From Pseudeuparius sepicola (taxonomy: Eukaryota > Arthropoda > Insecta > Coleoptera > Anthribidae): a stretch of 64,000 nucleotides of DNA. The notes under the pieces are model-generated. The model made no database searches, was not told the origin of the DNA, and saw only the letters and a list, made by a program, of their open reading frames with translations. A program made the position numbers and the translations under genes. This document shows, piece after piece, positions 23,301 through 33,577 of this stretch. The stretch lies in NCBI GenBank assembly GCA_963920635.1, contig OY987307.1:4774001-4838000 (forward strand), written 5' to 3'. Positions within the stretch are counted from its first letter, which is position 1. Every line of letters starts with the position of its first letter.

Positions 23301-26300
23301 AGGATTTTTTGAATCCAACAGGTGGATAACAACTACATGAGATTATGTCAATAATAAGGATTCCAAAAATAGTTACAAAACTTATGTTACTGACGTCACT
23401 TCACTTAGTTCTGATTGTAGTGTCACACTGCCATCATCATTACTATTTTGAAAATAAATTATTATTATTATTAAGAAAACTTGTTGACGTGGTATCGTCA
23501 TGTTGCCAAATTACCTTTTTAAAATCTAACACTTGCAAATTACATCAATATTATTTTTATAAATAATCCTAGGGTCTAGGAATTGTTTTCTCATAATATT
23601 TCGTCAAGTACCCTATTTTTAGGACTCTGTACTAAGTTGAGGTATATGCATTTAAATTTATTTTTTATAAAATCGTATGCAAAATATTTAGCGTGCCTCG
23701 CTGAAATTTCAACCATGGTTCTGAGAATGTATTTGTAGCTTTGCCTATGATGCTTCATGGTAAGACGCAACGAAATGCGTGAGACTCACCAGTACTGTTG
23801 GTTGTTGTGCCTGAAGTAGTACATGTAGCAACCTGTGTTTTCGTTCTGTGCGTATTTCTCTTCCCGCCTCTTGGCTTCCACGAAATCGATCAGGTCGCCG
23901 CTGTACTCCACGACGAAGTCGCCGCGGTCGAAGTCTTTCGCCGCCACAACGCCACGGCCCTTCCCATCAAAGTATCTCACCTGCAAATGAGAAATCCCAC
24001 CACATTGATCACTTGGCATTTCGTGCTGTCACAAGAAATAGCCTTCTTTAAATTATATATTTTTTTTATAAATAAGGATCGACTAAAACCCATATTATGG
24101 AATTTCGTATCAGCCTCGATCGGCCTTTAATTTTTACCATCACTCTACAGGGTGTCCCAACTTTCGACCCTCACTCTCTACTGGAAAGAGAATTTCCTGT
24201 AGATTTGAAATTTTTACAAATCCAAGATGGCGTTCCTAAGAAAATCAAAAGTTGTGTGTCATGTCTTGAAAACGAAAACCTTTTTTAAAGAAACTGACAC
24301 TACTGTTAAAAATACGAAATAAAAGTGCATTAACAATGTCAAAGCCCTGTCTTTGTATAACCATCGGCTTCGAAGATATTTATCAAAAACGAAAATAGGA
24401 AAATTTAGTTTTCTTCTATCTCTATCCCTTATAGTTTCCGAGATTCCAATGGTGAGGGTCGAATTTGGGACACACTGTATTATATCAATAGAAATATAAT
24501 AATAATAATAATTCTCACCCTCACAATACTCTAAACTAGGAGTACCCCAGAAGCAAGTATGTATGCTTGTGCGGGGGAGGGGGATATAAATATCAATTTA
24601 AACATTTTACATTTTTTACACAAATTGAGGAAAAACTTGAGGGAAATCCTAAAAGTGTATAAATTCTGGTAAATAATATTAGTTTTACCACAGTATACTG
24701 GGTGGCCACAGATTTAAGATAAAAATTTGAAAGTTGGGATACAAGTATTTCATATAAAAAGGGTTTTTTACATACTATAGTAACATTTTTTTCTATTTCC
24801 AGATTTACCAGAAATAACATAAACTTTGGATTTTTTAATGGAACACCCTGTATATTTTTACATATCCGGATTCAGCATAAAATTCTATGTTGAGTTGTTC
24901 CGTCAAATAGCGTCAATGTTGACAGTTAGGTTTGACATTTGCCAAACTCCCTAGATTGCCTGGAATGACAGGAAAAACCAGGGACGTATTAGGGCGTATT
25001 GGATAAACTGAATTTTCAGACGTTTCCAAAAAATCTAAATAAAATGGAATCAATCTATTTTTGTATTGTTCCTGTCTAGAGGCCCAGTCAAACAACTTTG
25101 GAAGAAGCAGCAATACATTTCTGTATGTTGTGGTGTAAACAAAAAAAACCATGACAAAAAATGAAATAGGGTCCTGGCATCCCTAACTTCAGTCAATTGG
25201 TATGAACTAAATTACCATTGTGTCAATTCTGCGGTCCTACCTATACTATACCCCTCAATATTTCTGACAAAATTTTAACTCTGTCATTTTTAAAAAATTT
25301 ATTTTTGCGTCTAGAAGGTCATAAACTTGCTAAATATGCCTAATTTTCCGTAACCATAGAAGAATTGAAATTTTAACAAACAAATTTTTTTCCCGTTTTT
25401 TACAAGTTATCTTACATAATATAGATAAAATTTTTGCAAAATACTCACTTTTTCAAGTAAGGCTACTGTGGCTTCTAATGTGTTCATCACAGAGTAGTTT
25501 GTTGTCTTTAATTTGGTGGGTCAGTTTCTAAATCTAAACTGGGGGCATAAAAAAATCGTGGCTTATAAGACCGTTCAAGCAAAAAAGGTCAGGCGAATGT
25601 CTCCAAAAATAAAGATTTTATGAATTTGTATAGTTATAAAAGTAGACACCCTGTATGTAGTAATTGCTTTTAACAAACCTTTAATACAGAAGGAAAATTT
25701 AAATGTTTCCAACTGCGTGCAATTCATTCAGAGATTCATTCCTAACAAGACGTCTCTAACCAAAATAACGTAATCTTCGCAAATATTAGTGGCTAAAATA
25801 ACTAGGTAAACAGGTAAGTACGGTATCCGTCAAAGATTTTTCTCAAAATAAAGTCAATATGGGCGATATTCGCTGATACATGCAGATTTATGTTCATATT
25901 TAAAGAGTGTGTTACACCATAATGTCAAATAGAACGTATATCGTCTTATATCAGCCACTGTTATACAGGGTGTTCGAAAAATAGACGGAGATATTTTAGA
26001 GGGTGATTCCCTGTTAAGAAATATGAAAAAAAGTTTCTATAAACATGGGTCCGGAAATGCAGATTTTTCAAGATACAGGATGTTAAATATATTGCATGTC
26101 ACTGGACAAAATTGGTTTATCAATTTTTGCAAAACAAATCACAAGTGCCTTGGAAAACAAATAATCAAAAGCATTTCTAGGAAAGAGTGTTATTGCAACT
26201 TTTCCAATATCATAACATAAAGTACACTACAACCAATTTTGTCCAGTGACATGCAATAAAACGGTTTTTATTTTTTTTTTCTCGAAAACGAAGTGAGATA

Positions 26301-29300
26301 GGAAAACAATACAAGAGGGAAAGAAGTTGTATTTTTAGATGCTTAATAAAACAAAAAATATTAAAGTTACAAAAAAGGTAGTGGCGTACATTTTTTTGAT
26401 AATAATATTCGCTAAGGTGCCCCCCGGGACGCCACTGGACTTAATAAATTTAATCTAGTTAGGGCGAAATTAGCCTCTTAATACAACAAATAACATTGCC
26501 AAATTTCAACAGAATCGAGTAAATAATTTTTAAGACATTAATAATTTCATGTTTTATTTTTTTTTAATTTAACATCCTGTATCTTGAAAACTCTGCATTT
26601 CCGGACCCATGTTTATAGAAACTTTTTTTCATATTTCTTAACAGGGAATCACCCTCTAAAATATCTCCGTCTATTTTTCGAACACCCTGTATTGGCATCA
26701 GCCAAAAAATCTGTCAATACATATAAGCTGCTAATTATTTTTACTCTGAACAAGCCTTCGAAGTGAAAGGCTCAGACAAATAATAAACTTAAGACTTATA
26801 ATTCAATACCATACAGACCCTGCCAAGATAAAAAAATGTTTATAGGTAACATTATTTGCCTGAATTAGTAATAGAAATCTAAAACAAAACAATGCAATGG
26901 TTGCACCATTGCCAAACTTCTTCATAAATTTATCTTGTACTTACGAAATAAATGTATAACCAACGTTAAAAAACATAACATAACATAGCAGCCATGGCTG
27001 AACTCCCGCCAGGTAAAATAAAGGCTATTAATTATTATTATTATTAATATTATAAATTCGGAACAATTAGTTAACATCTACAATCTACATATAGTAAAAA
27101 TTTGGACAGTTATCATTTAACAATAAATTCTACTGATTTTGTGAATTTACTGATCCTACCTGGACTATAAATAATATCCTTAATAAATTGCCTATTCTGG
27201 CTAACGTGGCAACATTGCACAAGCTCTTTGCGATCTATATTTGCTTTATTATGCACTAACAGCTGATCCAGAGTTCGTTGAGATTTCGCTGGTTTGTGTT
27301 GATGTGTTTCGAGTGTTTACTTTTGCGTTATTCATGTTTTTTGAGCAGATTTTGGGGTTATTGGACAAAAGACTTATAGTTAAGTTAGTAATTAGTGAAT
27401 TTTAAGAGTTTTAAGAACGATGGGAAGAGTAAAGTGTTGGATTAGGAAACTTAAGAGGGGGTTGCCGACAGCGAAAGTGACATTAGATTTCGTATTTTCT
27501 TAAGTTGTATAGCATAAAATCTAATTACATTTTACCTGGCAAAAATTTAGTACAAACATCTCTGTCTTTATTTTAATCATAAGATCTTAAAAGCAGCATT
27601 TTGTTTTATAGGTTATGAAAACCTTGGAAAAAATAATAATTCCAGTGCATATGCTTTTAAGATTTTATGAATAAAGTGAAGACATAGATGTATGTACTAA
27701 ATTTTTGCCAGGTAAAATGTTATTAGATTTTATGCTATACAACTTAAAAAATACGAAATCTAACGTCACTTTCGCTGTCGGCAACCCCCTCTTAACCTCT
27801 GGTGATCATATGATGCAGGCTTAAATGTCAAATTTGTTGTTTTTGTTTTGAGAAGGCATTTTTTATGTTGGCAGATTGCAATGCAACCTTTAGGTTAGTC
27901 TATGTTTACTATTTGTCTGAGGTGAAAGGTAAAAACATTATGAATACATACCTCTAGACCTTCCTCAATTTCGTTTCTAAGTGCTTTCTCTAATGCTAGC
28001 TGCTTCTCTTCTAAAACTGTCGTCTTTGTTTTCCTAATTGACCGCCTAACTGGGAAGTACTCTGTCAACTTGTGGTTATCTTTTGGTTCCAAGTTTTTCT
28101 CAATGGCTAGATTGCTATTCAACCTGAAAAATACAAAATGGTAAGCGATTTGTGGTGTGTCAGCTGACTCCATACAAACTATCGTTCATACTTTGTGATT
28201 CGATATAAAAACCTTAATTACTTGCTATTTGCATCGTATCAATTTAGTAATTATTAGAAAATTAAATAATTCATTCCTAAATATCCCCGTAGTTCAATAG
28301 TTTATTGGGAGACGTGTAAGTGCACTTTTTTGACCCAGCAGGTTGTTTAAGGATTGAGGGAACGCGGGCATTGCCTGCCTCGGTCCTTAAAAATACCTCG
28401 GAGGCCAATAAACAGCTTACCTATCATGTAATGTATTCATTTTTTCAATTCAATTTTTCTTTCACATCATTCTTGTTGTTTCTGATAAAAACCAGTTTAT
28501 AAATTGATTGTAACCAATTAAAATTGTCGCAACTTTCACACTGCTACATATATTTTATTAAGCGTTGCTACATAAGCATTGATAGTCAATACTTTTTGTA
28601 CCTGACAACCAAAATAAGAGGACACCTCGTACATTTCACTTACGCGTTTCTTCTATAAACCTATTTTATACTTTGTAAAGTTAATCACAAACCTCGATTT
28701 TAAATAATATTTTTAAGTTTTACGTTGGCGTGATTTGAGAATTTTTTTGTGCGTTTAGATTTGCGCTAAAACTTGTTTTGATCTATTTGCATCTAAAACG
28801 AGAATATGGTGAAGAAGTGCTTTGTGGCATATTGCAAAAACAATTAGTTTTTGTACCAGTGCCCAATGTTGATGATAAAAGGCATCTTGCCAAGATCATT
28901 TTTATGTAAGACAATAATGTACTAAGCTAAATCATAAAATATGTGAGAACCAGTAACGAAAAAATACTGTTGTTAAATAGATACAAGTAAATAATTGTTC
29001 AGATAAGCATGTAAGCAGGTCCTAAGAGATTTAACACTTTTTTGAATTACCAAAAAGAAAATTTCGAGAAATATTAAGCTTTTTCTCGCAAGAAATCGGA
29101 TCGTTTTTATGTGTCATTCCCTACCTAAAAATTATTCCGAAAAAATCGTTAAATAAGAAAAAATTCGCGATACCCAAGAGATGTTCCGGAGGCATATCAC
29201 CAGACTTGTTGCAAAATCCCATATATTAGTCCAACCCTGGTAATCGATTGCAATGTGTTCATGTGATTTTGTTTATATCTTCTGCCTCTGTAACTTGGAT

Positions 29301-32300
29301 AGACTATAGATGCTTGATGGTTGACGTTCTATCTTTGTTTTTAGAGTGGTATGGATACATTTAATCTTGATGACAATATAAAGGGAATTTGAACTATGGG
29401 GCGCCTTTAAAAATTTGAAAATAATGGGCATAATAGTTTTATTACTTCAAAAAACAAAATACAAGTAAACCTAATCATATAACTGTAAGGAAAAACTGAA
29501 ACCACGAAGCAATTTTTGCAAAATCACATGATTTTCACAGAGAATGAATGTTTTGTACACCATAATGTTTATTAACAGTTAGGGGATTCTCCATATTGGA
29601 CTTGGTTAGAGGACGAACTAAGGGAAGTAAACTGCGATCCGGATTATATGGATAGAATCGGCGATTATCCGGATTATTTATTGTTTATTGATTGATTTAG
29701 CCAATGATCTGTATACCTGATGACCCATTCAAATGGCATTGTAATCCACGTTGATATACAATAAAATATCAAAACAAAGACCCTGTAGTGGTGCACATCT
29801 GATCCGTAATTATATCGCCCACCAGTGGAAAGTTCGGTTTGATCCAGTATTTCTAGCACCACACACGACGCATTTTAAGAGCCCCATCACTATTCACTAT
29901 AATAATTTGATAGTTAAACAAATGTAAAGAGTTTATTAGCGTTTTTAACCTGTACCGCGGGCGCACTACAACAAGGCGTCTAGTAAAGAAACAGACGCTT
30001 GTACCTGCCGCGTCGTTGCCAAATCTCTTGAGCTTGCCCCAGTTTTCCTTCTATGCAATCAGGCTTGGTACATAATTTAATATATTTTCAACATGTGTAT
30101 TTTAATATTACCCATTATATTATATATTATATAATAAAGAGATAATATTAACATAATTATATATCTCCGATGACTTTGATATATATACATTGTAAGAAAT
30201 AAGTACTTTCATTATTTGTCACATTAGGGAAGTTGCAACTCTGCAGAAAAGTTTTGTAAATAAATACCAAAATGTTGTGTATTGGATTATGGATCTAGGT
30301 ATACAGATCATTGGATTTAGCACACTACAGTAGAATACTACTAAATGGTACATACTTACAAACTAAACTAACCTAAAAATTCCTATAGGGTAGACTGGGG
30401 TAAGTGTCAAGCCAAAATTAAGAGTGTATCATTCAGTAGGGAAAATAATATTTACAGTTTACTTAGAACATTTGTTTTTGCTGGACGGACTTCTTAGGGA
30501 TTTATATGCCTTATGCTGCAACATGAAAGAACCAGCTAACATTGAGTTCAAGTTATGATAAAAAAAATATTTTGGTGTCCGACATTTTACACTTAATATT
30601 TCTGTTACTCCGTGTGAGTCCATTTTTTGGTAAATAAAAATTAAGGTCTTGATATTCTCACAGCTCAAATTTATTTTTTCAAATAGGCGACCGGTTTCGT
30701 GATTTTTAAAAAATTAATCACATCTTCGGGCCAAGACTACAACACAGAAGTGTAAATAAGTTATAAACAAAATACAAACAAATGACTTACGCAGCCATAA
30801 TGGCATTGTACATTCAAAACTATATGTCATAAGGTAAATTTAAAAGTAGAAAAAGAGGGGCAAACATTATACAAACAAATTATTTGTTAACAAACAGGAC
30901 CAGGGTATAAAATAATAATGAACCAGTAAGTGCACAAATCCAAAAAAATGAGAAAAAACTACGTAGGAAAGCCAGGAATTCGCTATTGTTAGCCATTAGC
31001 AGCCATTATGGCTGCGTAAGTCATTTGTTTGTATTTTGTTTATAACTTATTTAACTTATTTACATTTCTGTGTTGTAGTCTTGGCCTGAAGATGTGATTA
31101 ATTTTTTAAAAATCACGAAACCGGTCGCCTATTTGAAAAAATAAATTCGAGCTGTGAGAATATCAAGACCTTAATTTTTATTTACCAAAATTTTACACTT
31201 ACCCCAACAAGGGGTAAGTGTAAAATGGGTCAGGAAACACTACAGAGTGTGTTTCTATTTTCATTGGGGTAGATTGTAGATTTCTTAGGGGTCGTTTTTT
31301 TTGCCCTTACGGCCTTTCTTCACTGCGACCTAATTAGATCCTTTGTGAATGACCCTGCTCTAATAAATTCCAAGGTCACCTAGGCTTTTGACGAAGCTTA
31401 GTATTTTCCTTGGGGCTAAGTTGCCAATTTCATTTGGATTTATATTGATCCTTTCGAAGTATTTAAGTCTGTTTCGAATTAAGAGGGGACACTCACACAG
31501 TATGTGCTCGCTAGTCTCATCCCGTTCGTTGCAAAATTTGCATAGTCCATTGTCTGTTTTGCCCATTTTTTTAAGATGATATCTTAAAGGGCAGTGTCCA
31601 GTCAGGAGACCTGTGATGAGTCTTAATTCATTCTTGTTTAGAGTGAGAAGCTTTTTGGCGTTCTGAGGCGAATAGGTCAAAAATCTTTTCGCTTGTCTTT
31701 GTCCCGGAGTGTTACTCCAGTAGGCTTCCTTTTGTTCCTTTTCCCATGTTTTGATCTCTGTCAATAGGTGGCTTTTATTTATGCCACAGAATGGTTCAGG
31801 ACCGTAAAATGGAGCCTTAGCCCCTTCTCTAGCGAGGCTATCAGCAATTTCATTCCCATGAACACCTTCATGCCCTGGCACCCACATTAAGGTCAATCTG
31901 TTGCCTATAGCCAGTTGCTTTAGATGTGTTTTACATTCCCAGGCAACCTTAGACTCATAAGTATAAGACTTTAGAGCTTTCAATGCTGCCTGACTGTCTG
32001 ATAAGATGTATATTCTTGCCCCCTTGATGCGTCTTTTGATACACACATGAGCACATACATTTATGGCTTGAAGTTCTGCCTGGAAGATGGATGGTGTCTT
32101 GCCTAGGGACTGTGAGGTCCTATGATTAGGACCATATATCCCAATTCCAACCCCATCATCCATTTTAGATCCGTCTGTGTACCAGATGCTTGTTCCTGAA
32201 GATGTCTCTGGTATTGCGATTTGACTAGTTTGGCGATCTTGGATGACCACTTCAAACGATAGTTCAAAGTCGTATTTCTTCTGCATGTAGTCCTTTGGCA

Positions 32301-33445
32301 TTGTCAAGGATTGTAGTTGGACAGTGTCCAGTATTTTTAGGTGACCAATAAGGTCCCCTGCTTTCAATTTGTTGTCTTGGTAAAGTTGCGAGGCACTTTT
32401 TGTTGCCTCTTCATTGGGGTAAGTGTAAAGCATTGCCATAATCAACACAAACAGATAACACTTTGAATCAAACAAATATCTTTATTAGAAAATAAGTTAC
32501 AAACTTTTCTGTCGTATAACAGAGCATATCCATTTCGTCTCAAAAATAAAATAACTCATTTCTGTCCTAAAAGGCAATTATTTATATTTAAGTATGTTAA
32601 AAATAAATTAAAAGAATTAACTAAGTGAATAAAAATTATAATATTTAAAAATAATGTCTCTTAGGTACCTATATAATAAGAACTTCGTGAATTAGTAGTG
32701 TAGAGAAATTGGTTCTATAGCATGTTTACACTTGCCCCTTGCCTTATATTTGAAGGGGTAAGTGTAAAACTACCTAGAATGCTTCTAAATTCTAATTTAA
32801 ATGGATTATTTGTTAGTGAGAATCTAAAACATTGTTTGTTAGATAATATGAATACAAGAAACCAAAAAGAACTTACCTTTTTTTACTTTAAAATTAAGGA
32901 TTTTTGAAATGCGTTATCCTTAAAATCGAAGTGACAGCTAGAGGTTAGTATTTACAAGAAAATGCTAGGCAACCAAAAATACATATTGATGTTTTGCGTG
33001 TTGATAGGCTTTCAGGGCGTATAAATTAATGCTATGGGTAACTCATCTGTTTCCTATTAATATTTTTCTTCGTTCGGCACACCTGTTTTCCACTTACCCC
33101 ATTTATACACTTGCCCCAGTCTACCCTAGATGAGTAACAAAAAAATATAAAAAAAAAATAAAAAATAATAAAATAAAAACAAAATAAAATGCATAATGTA
33201 AATAAGCGACATTTCGTTTTTGTCCGGATTGGCGAAGCTTCGCCGTACCCACCTGCGCCTGGCCTTGGGTGCCGGCTGCGGGACGGCCAACGCGACGGGC
33301 TGCCTCGCCGTCGGCTTCTTGCACCCGTTGACGTCGTCCGCGTCCCTCAGCTCGATGCGGTGCGGCGTCGGCGGCGACATCAGGTCGGCGCCGCACGTCA
33401 CCTTCTGCCGCCTTGTCTGGATGATCGGCGTCACCGCTGTCGTCA
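11172..33445 (-). CDS. KMT5A: KMT5A / PR-Set7 histone H4-K20 monomethyltransferase gene (span of four visible exons)
   Basis: Four minus-strand exons join in frame: 33445-33253 (phase 2 in, 2 nt out), 28123-27952 (1 nt in), 23980-23790 (2 nt out), 11382-11172 (1 nt in, stop TAG). They give 254 residues. Family knowledge: KMT5A monomethylates lysine 20 of histone H4 in the nucleus and acts in chromatin compaction, replication and mitosis. Sequence support: a basic region with the PVRRS motif, then a SET domain with KGRG, RGDFVVEY, GCYMYYF, the NHS motif in RLVNHSRCGN, and the terminal LYDYGDR box. It ends right after the SET domain (HHPWLAA), as in this family, with no post-SET zinc site. All exons are GC-rich against AT-rich introns of 5.1, 4.0 and 12.4 kb. 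The N-terminal exon(s) are not found, so the protein is incomplete here. Confidence 0.95.
11437..11499. promoter_or_regulatory. Cluster of three TATCGATA palindromes
   Basis: TATCGATA occurs at 11437-11444, 11461-11468 and 11492-11499, plus a nearby GTCGATGG, just upstream (minus strand) of the terminal KMT5A exon. TATCGATA is the DRE motif bound by DREF in flies, and CGATA is the core for the insulator protein BEAF-32 (known in Drosophila). A regulatory role here is inference. Confidence 0.4.
11761..13791 (-). mobile_element. DNA transposon, TAGGCCGGGT ends, about 8-bp target duplication
   Basis: 2031 bp with inverted ends TAGGCCGGGT.../...ACCCGGCCTA followed by A-rich arms of about 200 bp (AAATCTCGGTTGGCATAGTG and its complement). 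Flanked by GTGTACAG (11753-11760) and GTGTACAA (13792-13799), a 7-of-8 match. It carries one long minus-strand gene remnant. It inserted into an older foldback whose halves now lie at about 11630-11752 and 13792-14620. Confidence 0.72.
12247..13125 (-). pseudogene. Transposon-encoded protein of unnamed family, broken near its C-terminus
   Basis: The longest open stretch is 13093-12347 (248 codons), with LSTDQRYLYQICCAV, HARWLTTANRILRLY, FGSVHLWETI, ERIHIRELGIRRILKAR and LPCHTQAVERCIKIVT. I recall similar proteins in many insect and cnidarian genomes but cannot name the family. After VERCIKIVT a 25-bp insertion (12326-12359 region) creates TAG and shifts the frame. Beyond it the translation resumes as VTEASSKVYG followed by ARDGFIRVTLEARQNLP, which fits the family's ending. 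Upstream, another frame (MDKVKTRKTDVCPLF, from 13125) probably holds the true N-terminus, implying a second frameshift near 13080. Not functional as it stands. Confidence 0.6.
13792..14620. repeat. Foldback element (right and central part)
   Basis: Arms 13800-14190 and 14290-14578 are reverse complements (TTCTAGAAAGCCGTGGCAGA and its complement; CACAAATTCGAGTTAAATAA), with a loop near 14240. Sequence beyond 14578 (CGTCACAAAAAACTTTG) pairs with 11733-11750 to the left of the inserted transposon, so the full element once spanned both. Confidence 0.75.
14700..15027. repeat. One-armed copy of the CAGTATGTCC foldback family
   Basis: Matches the right arm of the element at 9828-10700 (GGTCACCCAGTATAAGTAAT, TTAACTTTTTCCATTCCAAT) and ends GGGGACACACTG before TA. 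The other arm is absent. Confidence 0.7.
15408..15527. repeat. Short hairpin MITE
   Basis: 120 bp that folds on itself: ATGCACCAAGGCACTGAAGT pairs with ACTTCAGTGCTAAGGTACAT, and CTTATGTGG with CCACATGAG. The GC-rich loop reads GAGGCCTCTGGCC. Confidence 0.7.
16207..16925 (+). mobile_element. MITE copy 1 with relic of a transposase start (TATAGTCC ends)
   Basis: Ends TATAGTCC/GGACTATA. About 90% similar over its length to a same-orientation copy at 33578-34272. Contains ATG at 16673 encoding MSKQGRTLHSQAREI followed by IANVI, which resembles the N-terminus of IS630-type transposases, after which the coding part is lost. Evidently an internally deleted derivative. Confidence 0.78.
19263..21170 (+). 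mobile_element. THAP-encoding transposon with perfect 32-bp inverted ends
   Basis: 1908 bp bounded by perfect 32-bp inverted repeats (CAGCCGCGGCCACAAAAAAC...) with TA outside. Further in is a second perfect 23-bp inverted pair (AAACCAGACAGGATAGCTCA...). The subterminal regions are GC-rich and the ends look recent. It carries a two-exon THAP gene but no visible nuclease domain, so it is probably mobilised in trans. Confidence 0.82.
19685..20271 (+). CDS. Two-exon THAP-domain protein (transposon-borne)
   Basis: Exon 1, 19685-19943 (donor TTAG|GTAAGT); exon 2, 20024-20271 (acceptor TTTAATTTAAG). The protein is 167 aa. Residues about 10-80 form a THAP zinc-finger (C2CH) DNA-binding domain: CAVYGC near the N-terminus, FHAFPK, an SEWISRC helix and HICSQHF. 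The second exon gives a Ser/Thr-rich linker and a charged helix (RLTERQRKEEIEKLLVDL). The TGA at 20269 is followed in the same frame by 65 more open codons to TAA at 20467-20469, so it may be a CGA-to-TGA change in a longer protein. An AATAAATAAA signal lies near 20508. Such proteins normally bind the element's own ends (inference). Confidence 0.78.
21390..23007 (+). pseudogene. Chimeric non-LTR retrotransposon: two reverse-transcriptase tails in one frame
   Basis: The open frame starts in the RT palm (YADDSNLLIGN at about 21448) and runs through thumb and C-terminal sequence: NNTKFLGVQLDEFLDW, IIFWGSNSRVQQLFVIQRR, LFNKLPNEIKQISTLNKY. It then continues directly (about 22200) into a second, different copy beginning DTTSINISD, a piece of another YADD box. 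That copy is followed by FLGLYLDSRLSWEEQV, ILLWGHCPHATRAFGVQRR, NVLPEVVKELP and its own end. The fused ORF from 21487 is 506 codons. It lacks the endonuclease and most RT motifs, so it is not an active element. Clade looks Jockey/CR1-like. Confidence 0.8.
23008..23262 (+). repeat. LINE 3' untranslated region and simple-repeat tail
   Basis: Follows the fused RT ORF and ends in GCATCAATAAATTATAATAA and an (AAT)n-like tail with poly-A, the usual end of a non-LTR insertion. Confidence 0.65.
23790..23980 (-). CDS. KMT5A: KMT5A exon C (N-terminal half of SET domain)
   Basis: 191 nt between acceptor CATTTGCAG and donor CTG|GTGAGT. It encodes 63 residues plus two bases (TG) that form a Cys codon with the last exon. 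Visible SET motifs: DGKGRGVVA (cofactor loop), FDRGDFVVEYSGDLID, and TGCYMYYF. By family knowledge these contribute to S-adenosylmethionine binding and to the aromatic lysine channel. The reading frame is uninterrupted and the codon third positions are rich in C/G, unlike the flanking DNA. Confidence 0.96.
24146..24479. mobile_element. MITE with TACAGGGTGTCCC ends
   Basis: 334 bp in the intron just 5' (minus strand) of KMT5A exon C. The left end reads TACAGGGTGTCCCAACTTTC and the right is the diverged complement GAATTTGGGACACACTGTA, with GACCCTCA/TGAGGGTC inside. No ORF of note. Confidence 0.75.
25964..26691. mobile_element. Foldback MITE with TACAGGGTGTTCG ends
   Basis: 728 bp with inverted ends of about 125 bp (AGACGGAGATATTTTAGAGG and complement). 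A second perfect 26-bp stem lies inside (TTGCATGTCACTGGACAAAA and complement, about 26092 and 26258). Confidence 0.82.
27000..27060. repeat. (ATT)n tract, probable retroelement tail
   Basis: GGCTGAACTCCCGCCAGGTA followed by AAATAAAGGC and (ATT)n looks like the 3' end of a LINE or SINE, but nothing upstream confirms it. Confidence 0.35.
27451..27795. mobile_element. TTAA-flanked MITE with GAGGGGGTTGCC ends
   Basis: 345 bp with near-perfect inverted arms of about 110 bp (GAGGGGGTTGCCGACAGCGA and complement), TTAA at each border. TTAA targeting suggests a piggyBac-type element; no coding sequence. Confidence 0.75.
27952..28123 (-). CDS. KMT5A: KMT5A exon B (pre-SET basic and helical region)
   Basis: 172 nt between acceptor TTTTTCAG and donor GAG|GTATGT; one base in, then 57 codons, phase 0 out. 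It contains KLTEYFPVRRSIRK, the conserved KMT5A segment (K-L-T-D/E-F/Y-F-P-V-R-R-S) just before the SET domain, followed by a charged helix ending EIEEGLE. In the family this helix packs against the SET fold and leads into the first SET strand. The match in motif, spacing and phase with exons A and C makes the assignment firm. Confidence 0.93.
28300..28413. repeat. Short MITE (GTTTATTGG ends)
   Basis: 114 bp with GTTTATTGG/CCAATAAAC ends and a GC-rich core (GCAGGTTGTTTAAGG). A related core occurs at about 58285-58336, at the broken end of the mariner fragment. Confidence 0.55.
28806..28909 (+). pseudogene. Relic of a THAP-type first exon
   Basis: ATG followed by MVKKCFVAYCKNN, a C-x4-C start typical of a THAP finger, then TAG and frameshifted remains. 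Closely similar to the minus-strand stretch at 50814. Dead. Confidence 0.5.
28910..30385. other. No recognisable gene (KMT5A intron)
   Basis: AT-rich intron sequence with short uninformative open frames only; no clear inverted repeat pair or known motif. Confidence 0.6.
30623..31193. repeat. Foldback element with ACCGGTCGCC arms
   Basis: Arms of about 200 bp: AGGCGACCGGTTTCGTGATT on the left pairs with AATCACGAAACCGGTCGCCT on the right, and ATGACTTACGCAGCCATAAT with its complement. Confidence 0.8.
31272..32421 (-). mobile_element. 5'-truncated non-LTR retrotransposon fragment encoding RNase H, 12-bp target duplication
   Basis: The minus-strand ORF 32475-31360 (371 codons) encodes a full RNase HI domain: YTDGS (Asp), FQAELQAI (Glu), LSDSQAALKAL (Asp) and VPGHEGVHGNEIADSLAREGA (His, Asp). 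A C-terminal CKFCNERDETSEHILCECP zinc knuckle follows. This arrangement is found at the end of ORF2 in RNase H-bearing LINE clades. The fragment is flanked by TTCATTGGGGTA at 31260-31271 and 32410-32421, the expected target duplication, so the first 22 or so residues of the open frame come from the host sequence. There is no reverse transcriptase, so it is not mobile by itself. Confidence 0.85.
33253..33445 (-). CDS. KMT5A: KMT5A exon A (N-terminal linker region)
   Basis: The first KMT5A exon visible, 193 nt, bordered by an acceptor (minus-strand TCGTTGCAG) and a donor (GCGCAG|GTGGGT). It carries 63 full codons starting TTAVTPIIQ, a Pro/Arg-rich disordered stretch, and ends with two bases (AG) that complete an Arg codon with the next exon. 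The frame is fixed by that join, since the other open frame on this strand does not continue into exon B. The exon enters with two bases (TG), so the missing upstream exon must end one base into a codon. An A there would make a split ATG, but KMT5A normally has a longer N-terminus. No motif in this exon is diagnostic by itself; its assignment rests on strand, phase and position. Confidence 0.8.
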
Positions 33446-33577
33446 CTGCAACGACAGGAAAATACATCAGAAATACGAGTCAACCATGGGAAGTTATCCA
33501 AGCGCAACTAGTTCACATCAGTGAAATTCGGGTGGCGCTATTAGTGATGTGAGCTCATTCACGAAGTCAACCAAAGC

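Larger units (their letters stand above)
30386..33128. mobile_element. Transposon with TAGGGTAGACTGGGG ends, hosting two later inserts
   Basis: Inverted ends TAGGGTAGACTGGGGTAAGT (30386) and the complement ending CCCCAGTCTACCCTA (33128), about 22 bp with few mismatches. The motif GGGGTAAGTGTAAA recurs inside (31212, 32417, 32757). It has no transposase of its own. It contains the foldback at 30623-31193 and the LINE fragment at 31272-32409. Confidence 0.7.

Noticed and set aside
33121..33552. Other 110-128-codon frames over KMT5A exon A on both strands
   Set aside because: Alternative frames of a GC-rich exon; only one is phase-compatible with exon B and its splice sites.
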